Source: an uncultured Fibrobacter sp. (GTDB lineage Bacteria; Fibrobacterota; Fibrobacteria; Fibrobacterales; Fibrobacteraceae). Taken from it: a DNA stretch of 13,244 bases. The notes beneath the pieces were generated by a model. That model worked only from the letters and a program-made list of their open reading frames with translations, was not told the origin of the DNA and did no database searches. Below, in pieces: positions 7,023-13,244 of the stretch (position 1 is its first letter; the number at the start of each line of letters is the position of its first letter). The position numbers and the translations under genes are program-made. The DNA is taken from positions 1 to 13,244 of the forward strand of contig CALATK010000270.1 of assembly GCA_937891805.1 (NCBI GenBank), given 5' to 3'.

Positions 7023-7236
7023 ACCCTGAAATTAGATGTTTTTTTCGGGAAATGCAATATTTTTTGATACAAACACGCCAAATTTTGCAATTATACGCTT
7101 TTGTAGCATATTTTTATTTTTTTTATGATACAAAACAGGCGAAAAAGAGCGAAAAACGGCAAACCGGAGGCCAATATAGACAAGGACTATTTTTTCTCTT
7201 GCCCATTGAACCCCATTTTCTACCTTTACCGCCATC
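7023..7236. promoter_or_regulatory. AT-rich divergent promoter region with a repeated GATACAAA motif
   Basis: The 214-base spacer drives the TIGR02147-FISUMP unit leftwards and lrgAB rightwards. On the plus strand TTGTAG (7101-7106) and TATGAT (7124-7129) are 17 bases apart, a plausible promoter for lrgA. On the minus strand TATAAT (7095 to 7090) is a good -10 for the regulator gene, without an obvious -35. A direct repeat, TTTTTTGATACAAACACGCC (7060-7079) and TTTTATGATACAAAACAGGC (7121-7140), places GATACAAA copies 61 bases apart. They could be operator sites. Promoter calls are by eye. Confidence 0.45.
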
Positions 7237-7662
7237 ATGAGAATACCGCTCCAGCTTGCCGTTATTTTTGCCATCTGTATCGCCGGTGAAGTCCTTCACC
7301 GCGTCGTGGGCGTGCCCCTGCCCGGCAACATCATCGGCATGGTCCTTCTCCTGATTTTACTTTGTACAAAAGTCATCAAGCCAGAACACATTTCGGGCGT
7401 CTCCAGTTTTTTCCTGAAATACCTGGCCCTGTTCTTCTTGCCACCCAGCATTGCCATCATGACCGTGGGCGACGACGTTCTTTCCAAGTGGCCGCTGTTG
7501 CTGTTCCTGTGTATCGCCTTTACGCTTGTGACCATCGCCATGGGCGGCTGGGCAACCCAGTTCCTTATCCGCAAGCAGGAATACCGGGAAAATCTGGCCC
7601 TGCGCGCGGAGCGACTTGCTAGGAGGGCCGCACAAGACAAGACCGAAGGGGGCAAGCCATGA
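7237..7662 (+). CDS. lrgA: CidA/LrgA-family holin-like membrane protein
   Basis: This is a 141-residue inner-membrane protein of the CidA/LrgA family (PF03788), of usual length. It has about four hydrophobic segments, near residues 4-20, 27-46, 57-76 and 85-108. The family motif is GVPLPGNIIGMVLLLILL (about 25-42), followed by FFLKYLALFFLPPSIAIM (about 58-75). The C-terminal tail is basic and cytosolic (LRAERLARRAAQDK). In other bacteria LrgA/CidA act with LrgB/CidB in control of murein hydrolases and cell lysis, and more recently in pyruvate or other small-acid transport. Which applies here cannot be read from sequence. Its stop overlaps the lrgB start by four bases (ATGA, 7659-7662), so the two form a coupled pair. 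No Shine-Dalgarno sequence precedes the ATG; the upstream bases are pyrimidine-rich. No LytTR-type regulator is adjacent, unlike the Firmicute locus. Confidence 0.88.
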   Translation: MRIPLQLAVIFAICIAGEVLHRVVGVPLPGNIIGMVLLLILLCTKVIKPEHISGVSSFFLKYLALFFLPPSIAIMTVGDDVLSKWPLLLFLCIAFTLVTIAMGGWATQFLIRKQEYRENLALRAERLARRAAQDKTEGGKP

Positions 7663-8348
7663 GCTCCATCATCAATTCTCCCCTGTTCGGCATCTTGCTG
7701 ACGCTCGTCGCCTTCGAAACAGGCGTACTCATCAGCCAAAAGTTCAAGTATTCCTTCTTGAACCCGCTGCTCATCGGCAACGTCCTTATCGTCGGGTTCC
7801 TGCTGATTACGGGCGTAAGCCTCGAAAGCTACAACGTAGGCGGCGACTACATTTCTGTAATGCTGTCGCCTGCCACCGTGGTCCTTGCCGTTCCGCTTTA
7901 CAGACAAATTCAAAAACTCCAGCATTTCTGGAAACCCATCCTTGCAGGGATTTTTGCAGGATCTTTCACTGCCATGGCCTGCGTCATTGTGGCAGGCAAA
8001 CTTTTGGGGCTCACTAAGGCGCTGACACTGTCGCTCCTTCCCAAGTCCGTCACCATCCCCATGGGGAGCGTCATCTCCGAACAGATCGGCGGCATTCCCT
8101 CGGTGACCATTATCGCCATCACCGTCACGGGAATCACGGGAGCGGTTACGGCCCCTGCCGTGTGCCGGTTCTGCCGCATCAAGCACAAGGTGGCGCAAGG
8201 AATTGCCATCGGTACGGCAAGCCATGCCCTGGGAACCACCAAGGCTATGGAAATGGGCGAAGTGCAAGGCGCCATGAGCGGACTTGCCATCGGCATCGCA
8301 GGGCTTTTTACGGCCGTCATTGCACCGATAGTTATTGAGTTGCTGTAG
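7659..8348 (+). CDS. lrgB: LrgB/CidB-family membrane protein
   Basis: This 229-residue polytopic inner-membrane protein of the LrgB family (PF04172) has the usual length of about 230. It contains the family core LLPKSVTIPMGSVISEQIGG (about 126-145), followed by IPSVTIIAITVTGITGAV. The second signature is GIAIGTASHALGTTKAMEMG (about 184-203), then a GAMSGLAIGIAGLFTAVIAP final helix. It is the partner of the upstream LrgA; the ATGA overlap and a GGGGG ribosome site just before the ATG (inside lrgA) indicate coupled translation. It probably forms the transport or channel component with LrgA, acting on envelope lysis control or export/import of small organic acids. The transcript faces the convergent minus-strand gene ending at 8388 with only 39 bases between, and I see no good terminator there. 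Confidence 0.92.
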   Translation: MSSIINSPLFGILLTLVAFETGVLISQKFKYSFLNPLLIGNVLIVGFLLITGVSLESYNVGGDYISVMLSPATVVLAVPLYRQIQKLQHFWKPILAGIFAGSFTAMACVIVAGKLLGLTKALTLSLLPKSVTIPMGSVISEQIGGIPSVTIIAITVTGITGAVTAPAVCRFCRIKHKVAQGIAIGTASHALGTTKAMEMGEVQGAMSGLAIGIAGLFTAVIAPIVIELL

Positions 8349-8387
8349 CCGTCTCTTAGTTGTAATGAACGGCGCGAGTGCAGCGAC

Positions 8388-9830
8388 CTACCGCCCTACC
8401 AGGACTTCACAGAGCAGGGTTTCGCTTTCAGGAATCTTCATGAGACGCTTGAGTTCGTCTTCGTAGAAGAAGGTTTCCCGACGGGCGTACTTGCCGAGAC
8501 TCCGTGCAGACTCGCGAAGCATCTCGGCCACATAGCCCGCGTTCATGTTCAGGCAGCGGTAGCCGCGGTCCCCCATGATATTGCAGGCGTCTTTCAGGTC
8601 CACCGTAAAGAATACTGCAAAGGCCGCATCTTTCGGACTTTCCCCGTCCAGGTGCGCTTTCAAGAAACCTTCACGATCCAAGTTCCCGGCATGCAGGTAC
8701 AGGGATTTTTTCGAAGGCTGGTAACGGTAAATTCCTTGATAGACCAGGGACACGTCAAAGCAAGCCACCCAGATTTTCAGGAGTCCCGCCCCGAAGGCAT
8801 TCAGGGTGCAGATTTCCATCCAGCGGAGCAGCGTAGAAAAATCGTCCAGGGAGGCGGTCCAGGGTTTGAAAGGCCTGTGTTCCAGCGCCCCCGGCCCCAA
8901 GAAGTCGTATTCCCTAAAGAAAAACTCGTTGGGGTATTTTTGCGGCGTCAGGGGGAATTCATCCCCTTCGAAAGCCTGGTTCTGGACCCTGAAAACCTTG
9001 ACGCACTTGGACAGGTCCGTAATGCTTTCTGCCTTGTTCTGCAAAAGGAAACGGGCCCGCACCCTGGGGTTCAGGGCGGCATTTTCTTGCATGGGGAGTT
9101 CTCCCCTGCTGGAATAGGCGAACTGCGAGGCCAGTTCATACTTTTTCAGAGCCTTGGGCATTATAGCCACCGCGGCCATAGGGATTTCACTCACCCCCAA
9201 ATCCAAGGCGTAGGCTACTTCTGCATCCACAAAGCTCCCGAGAGGAATGCCCATGGCTCCTGCAGAACGGGCCGAAATGGAGGCCAGCCCCACGTACGAC
9301 CCCACGTCCAGTTCCAGCTCGTGGTAGGCGGCTTCCTTGAACCGCCAGACGGCACGGTCAAGCAACGCCGTAAAGAACAGCGTAATGGGAGCTTCTTCGA
9401 TGAAGTTTCCGTCGGCAAAGGCCTTGACCAAAGCCTCTAGGCGGGGCTTTTTCAGCTTGGCGTTTTCCCAGGGGTAGGCCACCAGTTCACGGGTCTCGTA
9501 ATCGAACTTGTAAAAGTCGTCGGGAACGCTCTGGCCCTTTATGTAGGCGTAAACGCCCACCGAGCGCAGTCCATCGGCAGAAACGTCATTCTGCAGCTGG
9601 GTAAAGAGGCGGTTCAGCAGGGTGGAAGAAGACTGGGTTATCTCGAATAGGTCCTCCGAGGTGGACTTTTTCCGTTGGCCCGCCTTGACCCCGTTGGTGG
9701 CATAGCGCCTGCCTGCCGCATAGGGGTTCGAAACATTTCCAGAATATTCCCAATGGAGGGTAACTGGGTCGCCGGACACCTGCCGCCCATACTTGATGGA
9801 CTCGTGATATGTTTCGGAAAAATAAGCCAC
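8388..9830 (-). CDS. SagB/ThcOx-like FMN nitroreductase-fold protein, duplicated domain
   Basis: This 480-residue protein resembles SagB-type dehydrogenases (nitroreductase superfamily, PF00881). These use FMN, and in thiazole/oxazole-modified peptide pathways they oxidise azolines to azoles. The N-terminus has YHESIKYG (8-15), the usual SagB opening. Next come QRKKSTSE (about 52-59), equivalent to the RRS-type FMN phosphate contact, then SADGLRSVGVYAYI (about 84-97), DFYKFDYETREL, and a helical DVGSYVGLASISARSAGA-GIPLGSF segment (about 175-200). The C-terminal half (about 330-480) repeats this plan in weaker form: VYQGIYRYQPSKKSLYL, GDRGYRCLNMNAGYVAEML, and TLLCEVLVG at the end. Both halves together fit a double-domain SagB architecture. 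No signal peptide is present, so it is cytosolic. The start is GTG at 9830, with no upstream in-frame ATG and no ribosome site. No cyclodehydratase or precursor-peptide gene is nearby, so an azole-forming role is uncertain; another FMN-dependent redox reaction is possible. Confidence 0.8.
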   Translation of the reverse strand: MAYFSETYHESIKYGRQVSGDPVTLHWEYSGNVSNPYAAGRRYATNGVKAGQRKKSTSEDLFEITQSSSTLLNRLFTQLQNDVSADGLRSVGVYAYIKGQSVPDDFYKFDYETRELVAYPWENAKLKKPRLEALVKAFADGNFIEEAPITLFFTALLDRAVWRFKEAAYHELELDVGSYVGLASISARSAGAMGIPLGSFVDAEVAYALDLGVSEIPMAAVAIMPKALKKYELASQFAYSSRGELPMQENAALNPRVRARFLLQNKAESITDLSKCVKVFRVQNQAFEGDEFPLTPQKYPNEFFFREYDFLGPGALEHRPFKPWTASLDDFSTLLRWMEICTLNAFGAGLLKIWVACFDVSLVYQGIYRYQPSKKSLYLHAGNLDREGFLKAHLDGESPKDAAFAVFFTVDLKDACNIMGDRGYRCLNMNAGYVAEMLRESARSLGKYARRETFFYEDELKRLMKIPESETLLCEVLVGR

Positions 9831-10062
9831 AACGAAAAGATAGTAAATGGAGGTTAGGGGATAGGGGTATGAGGTCGGTCGCCACAGGCTCCCTTTGAGT
9901 TATGAGTAATGAGTAGTGAGCATCGTCTTGTTTCCTTCACAACAGAAAACTCATAACTGACAACTGACTACTCCCATCCCGTTTTCCCCCGTAAACAGAG
10001 CTTTTTTAAAAGTAAGCAAATTATAAGGGGTACTTTATGTATATTGGGAAAAGAGGATTCTT
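9831..10062. repeat. Repeat-rich spacer: heptamer arrays and hairpin-type module upstream of the GH5 gene
   Basis: The spacer holds no convincing ORF. On the plus strand three heptamers run in tandem at 9852-9872 (GGTTAGG, GGATAGG, GGTATGA), merging into the module TATGAGGTCG-(15 bases)-CTTTGAG (9868-9899). Another three follow at 9900-9920 (TTATGAG, TAATGAG, TAGTGAG). On the minus strand the same heptamer type appears at 9953-9973 read in reverse (TAGTCAG, TTGTCAG, TTATGAG), making an inverted pair. AGTTATGAG at 9898-9906 is matched by its reverse complement at 9950-9958. The remaining 80 bases are AT-rich and must carry the promoter of the GH5 gene; TATAAG (10022-10027) and TATATT (10040-10045) are candidate -10 elements without clear -35 partners. 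Confidence 0.65.
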
Positions 10063-11994
10063 ATGACCAAAAAGAAATTGCTGACTATCCCCCTGGCCTG
10101 TGCCTTTGCCCTGTGCTTTTCCGCCTGTGAAGGCGACAACACCGTAAGCGTTTCGGAAAAACCGGCACCGGATTCTGAAACCCCAGTAGATTCCTCGGCA
10201 ACTCCTGCCGATTCCTCTGACCCAAATGCGGCAGGGGTGAAATTTCTCGTCGACGATTTCGAGGACGGCGACAACCAAAGCCCTCTCGGTGAATACTGGT
10301 ATGTCTATAATGATGCGGGAAGCGGCGCAGAATCAACAATCGAAACCGTAACCAAGGATTCGGAAGGCCACCCCGCCCCCACCAAGAGCGACAACGGCAG
10401 CAAGTTTTCATTCAATGTCAAGTACACCCTGAAAAAAGGTGGATACGAATACGATGCCTATGTTGGATGGGGCGTCGCCATGCCGCAAGGCGAGGACTAT
10501 AGCAAGTACAGCGCCGTCCAATACCGCTATAAAGGCGGAAGCCACTGCATCCACATGGAAATTTCCGACATTACGGACAGCGACCACTATTCGTCATGCC
10601 CATCAACAAGTAAGGAATGGACCACCGTTACGGTGAAGTTTGCCGAAATGAAGCAGGAAGGCTGGGGCGCAGCAAAAGCCTTCAATGCAGCCCACATCAA
10701 CAAGGTGAGTTTCCAGGCCAAAGGCCCGGATACCCAGGATTCCGTATTCATCGACGACATCTACCTGATTGGTGACGGTAACGGCATTGACGATGGAGGT
10801 TCCAACAATAACGAACCTCCGAAAGAAGAGGAGAAGAAACCCGACATCGAGCCAAAAGACGCCGTGATTCCCAAGGTCACCCTGGGAGAACTGGATATCG
10901 ACACCGACCTTCAGAAGAAAGCTATGAAATACCTGAACAAGGGCGTGAGCTTCACCAACTGGCTCGAAGAAAACCGTAAGTTCGATGGGACCTTCAAGGT
11001 AGGCAAGAACGACATTAAAATCCTTTCGGAAAACGGATTCAAGGCCATACGCTTGCCCATCGACCTGGACAAGTACGCTCCCAACCGCGATGAGTTCGTG
11101 AAAGACACCTCCGGAAAGACCACCCTCAAAATCGATTCGGACACCCTGTTCATGGTACTGGATTCCTTCGTAGAATGGACCAGGGAATACAACATGTCCT
11201 TGACCATCGACTACCACGAATACGACAACAGCTACAACGCAACATCGGCAAGCAACAAACGCTACCAGGCCATGATGGCCGAAGTCTGGAAAGCCGTAGC
11301 CGCCCACTACGCTTCGAACGAACGCGAAGACATCTTCTACGAACTCCTGAACGAGCCAGACATGAGCGAAGGCAAGGTGACCGCCGCCCAGTGGACCGAA
11401 GCCGCACAGGGCATTATCGACTCCATCCGCACAGTGGACAAAAAACACACCCTGCTTTTCGGTGACGTGGAATGGTACTCCATCACCAAGCTAGCCGGTC
11501 GTACCCCCTTTACCGACGACAACATCGTCTATGTCATCCACTCCTACGAGCCCTTCGTATTTACCCACCAGGGCGCCAGCTGGAGCGAAACGAAAGACCT
11601 CAAGAACATTCCCTTCCCCTACGACAAGGCAAAATGGCCAGAATACTCTTCGGAACTTGGACTCTCCAGTACCACTCCTGGCTGGGTCAAGTCCAACGTG
11701 CTGAACTACTACAAGACCGGCAACAAGGAGACCATGCTGAACACGATTTACACCGCAAAGGCCTGGGCCGTCAAGAACAAGGTTCCCGTCATCATCAACG
11801 AGTTCGGCGCCTACAATCTGAAATCCACCGCCCAGGACCGTCTGAACTACCTGACCGCCATGCGTGAAATCTGCGACACCCTCCAAATCCCCTGGACCCA
11901 CTGGGGCTACACCGGCGGATTCGAGGTCATCAAGGGCGGCAAGCTTGTCGAAGGTCTCGACAAGGCCATGGGACTCACCAAGCCCACACCGTAA
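10063..11994 (+). CDS. Lipoprotein endoglucanase-like enzyme: CBM11-like domain plus GH5 catalytic domain
   Basis: This 643-residue enzyme is predicted to cleave beta-1,4-glucan or a related plant polysaccharide at the cell surface. The signal peptide ends in a lipobox, LCFSAC with Cys22 lipidated, followed by an acidic Ser/Pro/Asp-rich tether (23-58). Residues about 61-237 resemble CBM11: FLVDDFEDGD, WGVAMPQGEDYSKY, and the closing VFIDDIYLIG. A charged, Pro/Glu-rich linker (about 238-275) leads to the GH5 barrel (about 276-640). Glu431 in ELLNEPDM is the expected acid/base and Glu580 in INEFGAY the nucleophile. Family-typical residues also include His385 (IDYHEYD) and His493 (VIHSYEPFVFTHQGASW, reminiscent of Clostridium thermocellum CelC). 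No basic C-terminal module or type IX sorting domain is seen, so lipid anchoring is the apparent retention mechanism. An AGAGGA site precedes the ATG by 5 bases. The exact substrate and GH5 subfamily are not determined. Confidence 0.93.
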   Translation: MTKKKLLTIPLACAFALCFSACEGDNTVSVSEKPAPDSETPVDSSATPADSSDPNAAGVKFLVDDFEDGDNQSPLGEYWYVYNDAGSGAESTIETVTKDSEGHPAPTKSDNGSKFSFNVKYTLKKGGYEYDAYVGWGVAMPQGEDYSKYSAVQYRYKGGSHCIHMEISDITDSDHYSSCPSTSKEWTTVTVKFAEMKQEGWGAAKAFNAAHINKVSFQAKGPDTQDSVFIDDIYLIGDGNGIDDGGSNNNEPPKEEEKKPDIEPKDAVIPKVTLGELDIDTDLQKKAMKYLNKGVSFTNWLEENRKFDGTFKVGKNDIKILSENGFKAIRLPIDLDKYAPNRDEFVKDTSGKTTLKIDSDTLFMVLDSFVEWTREYNMSLTIDYHEYDNSYNATSASNKRYQAMMAEVWKAVAAHYASNEREDIFYELLNEPDMSEGKVTAAQWTEAAQGIIDSIRTVDKKHTLLFGDVEWYSITKLAGRTPFTDDNIVYVIHSYEPFVFTHQGASWSETKDLKNIPFPYDKAKWPEYSSELGLSSTTPGWVKSNVLNYYKTGNKETMLNTIYTAKAWAVKNKVPVIINEFGAYNLKSTAQDRLNYLTAMREICDTLQIPWTHWGYTGGFEVIKGGKLVEGLDKAMGLTKPTP

Positions 11995-12043
11995 GGGCGA
12001 CACGGTTTTTCAAGGGAACCGCCTTACTCAGCAAATGTTTTAC

Positions 12044-12070
12044 AAGCCACCTGAGCCATCAGGTGGTTTT
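12044..12070 (+). terminator. Intrinsic terminator after the GH5 gene
   Basis: The hairpin CCACCTGA-GCCA-TCAGGTGG is a perfect 8-bp stem. A G-U pair and two A-T pairs extend it to 11 bp (12044-12054 with 12059-12069). It runs into TTTT and a pyrimidine-rich stretch. It lies 50 bases after the GH5 stop and 30 bases before the next gene, so that gene needs either its own promoter or read-through. Confidence 0.85.
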
Positions 12071-12094
12071 CTTGTCTCTAAATTCCTAAATTGT

Positions 12095-12111
12095 ACCCGA
12101 TGTTTTCGGGT
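12095..12111 (+). promoter_or_regulatory. Small hairpin overlapping the peptidase start codon
   Basis: ACCCGA-TGTTT-TCGGGT forms a perfect 6-bp stem with a 5-base loop; the A of the ATG (12100) closes the stem and the TG lies in the loop. In RNA this could limit access to the start codon, which also lacks a Shine-Dalgarno sequence. A stem this short may be coincidental. Confidence 0.3.
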
Positions 12112-13244
12112 TTACGCACCTTGCTGTTTTTTACAGGTGCCGCACTGGCGGCCGGTTTTTACGGCAACCAGAGCCACATTGACTGGAAAACCGCAGGCAC
12201 GGAACATTTCCAGTTTATCTACCCCGCCGAATACTCGGAACATGCCTCTGCGGTAGCAACTTATGCCGAGGCGGTCTATGATTCCGTAGTCAACCGCTAC
12301 AACAAACCACTCCCCCGCATAAGCGCCGTGTTGAACAATGCGCTGTTCAGTAACGGGGCCGCCATACCGGCAGAAAATTCCATCAACCTGTGGCTCACCA
12401 ACTGGGATTTCAAGATCAGGAGCAGCCACGGCTGGGTCGCCGACGTGGTGACCCACGAATTCAGCCACCTGGTGAGTATCGAAAGCGGTTCCAAGCTGCC
12501 GCCGAACCTGTACGGGTTCCAGTTCAGCTATACCGACTACTACAACGAGCGCACCATTAGCGACTTTGCCACCATGCTCCCCTTCACCCTGCAGCCCCTG
12601 TGGTTTGCCGAAGGTACCGCCCAATTCGAATCCAGCCGCATGGGCTTTGACGCCTGGGACACCCACCGTGACATGTTGCTCCGTACGGCGGCCCTGAATG
12701 ACGACCTGATGCCGCTCACCTACATGCACGAATTTTCGGACAACTCCCTGGAGGCAGAACTTGGCCCCTACACCCAGGGCTTCAGCCTGGTGCGCTACAT
12801 CGCCAAAAAGTACGGCGAAGACGCCATCCCGAAAATCTGGAAAGAACTATCCAAGCCCTACCGGGTAACCCTTTCCGGCGCTCTGGAAAAAGTGCTGGGC
12901 GTTTCAGAAGACAATTTGTACGAGGCCTGGAAAAAAGAGATTACGGAACACTACCAAGCGCAGAAGGATTCTCTCGGCCCCCTGGTGGAAGGAACCAAGA
13001 TGACCGAGAACGCCTTCTGGCAGGACTTTCCCGTGGTGGCTGGCGAAAACCTCTACGGCGTTTCCAACTTCGGCGGAGCCTGGTTCGACGGAGCGGTGTT
13101 CAAGATGCCGGTTAGTGAGACGAAAGACACCGTCGCGGGAGTTGAAATCGGAGACGTCGCCATCGAAAAGGACGCAAACGACAGCGCCGACACGAACCTC
13201 ATCGACATTTCGGACTACGCCAAGTCCGGTTTCCGCGCCAAGAA
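12100..13244 (+). CDS. Exported HExxH zinc metallopeptidase (gluzincin-like), C-terminus beyond window
   Basis: The frame is open from ATG 12100 to the right edge (381 complete codons, no stop). The product starts with a short hydrophobic stretch, MFSGLRTLLFFTGAALAAG, that looks like a Sec signal peptide, so it is exported. The zinc site is HEFSH (119-123, with His119, Glu120 and His123), and WFAEGTAQFE (168-177) supplies the likely third ligand, Glu171. This is the arrangement of gluzincin (clan MA) peptidases. A helical segment follows (YTQGFSLVRYIAKKYGEDAIPKIW type), as in M1-like and 'peptidase MA' family proteins. After about residue 310 the sequence changes character (AENLYGVSNFGGAWFDGAVFKM...), perhaps the start of a beta-propeller-like region; that is a guess. 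An in-frame stop at 12079-12081 limits the start to TTG 12091 or ATG 12100. No ribosome site is visible and the ATG lies in a small hairpin. The substrate is unknown. Confidence 0.82.
   Translation, partial: MFSGLRTLLFFTGAALAAGFYGNQSHIDWKTAGTEHFQFIYPAEYSEHASAVATYAEAVYDSVVNRYNKPLPRISAVLNNALFSNGAAIPAENSINLWLTNWDFKIRSSHGWVADVVTHEFSHLVSIESGSKLPPNLYGFQFSYTDYYNERTISDFATMLPFTLQPLWFAEGTAQFESSRMGFDAWDTHRDMLLRTAALNDDLMPLTYMHEFSDNSLEAELGPYTQGFSLVRYIAKKYGEDAIPKIWKELSKPYRVTLSGALEKVLGVSEDNLYEAWKKEITEHYQAQKDSLGPLVEGTKMTENAFWQDFPVVAGENLYGVSNFGGAWFDGAVFKMPVSETKDTVAGVEIGDVAIEKDANDSADTNLIDISDYAKSGFRAK

Noticed and set aside
8349..8387. Terminator between lrgB and the convergent SagB-like gene
   Set aside because: Only a 5-bp GCCGT/ACGGC pairing with a long loop and no T-tract is visible, which is too weak to call.
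9852..9973. CRISPR-like array
   Set aside because: Units are 7 bases long and directly tandem without spacers, and no cas gene is present.
9831..10062. Precursor peptide gene for the SagB-like enzyme
   Set aside because: No ORF with a start, ribosome site and Cys/Ser/Thr-rich core was found in this spacer; the sequence is made up of repeats.

Overview
The window looks like chromosomal DNA of a Fibrobacter-type bacterium (phylum Fibrobacterota, fibre-degrading gut anaerobe). The strongest indicators are two protein families known mainly from Fibrobacter, a lipoprotein with two 'F. succinogenes major paralogous' (FISUMP, TIGR02145-type) domains and a TIGR02147/DUF4423-type protein. A lipoprotein GH5 glycanase with a CBM11-like domain and a long-form IspG fit the same picture. 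The species assignment is inference from gene content; no marker RNA gene is present.

Layout. Positions 1-326 (minus) hold the 5' end of a phosphoglycerate dehydrogenase gene (serA). A repeat-rich spacer with small hairpins follows (327-489). Next are long-form ispG (490-2229, minus) and, divergently, metK (2416-3606, plus), which ends at a strong bidirectional terminator. That terminator also serves the convergent two-gene unit transcribed leftwards from about 7022: a TIGR02147-type putative regulator (6186-7022) whose stop codon overlaps the start of the FISUMP lipoprotein gene (3695-6193). An AT-rich divergent promoter region (7023-7236) separates this pair from a plus-strand lrgA/cidA-lrgB pair (7237-8348, 4-bp overlap). 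Converging on it is a minus-strand stand-alone SagB-like nitroreductase-fold protein (8388-9830). A second repeat-rich spacer (9831-10062) precedes the CBM11-GH5 lipoprotein gene (10063-11994), a terminator, and the start of a secreted HExxH metallopeptidase gene that runs off the right edge (12100-13244).

How the parts relate. serA, ispG and metK are housekeeping genes for serine, isoprenoid precursors and S-adenosylmethionine. The rest is mostly envelope or surface biology: a regulator-lipoprotein pair, an LrgAB membrane pair, a surface glycanase and an exported peptidase. No complete new defence or mobile system is visible. The less ordinary items are (i) an interspersed 'CGTCATTGCGA...GCAATC' repeat lying inside the coding sequence for a lipoprotein signal peptide, (ii) intergenic arrays of degenerate heptamers combined with a hairpin module, occurring in two separate spacers, (iii) the translationally coupled TIGR02147-FISUMP pair with repeated motifs upstream, and (iv) a SagB-like oxidase with no cyclodehydratase or precursor peptide nearby.
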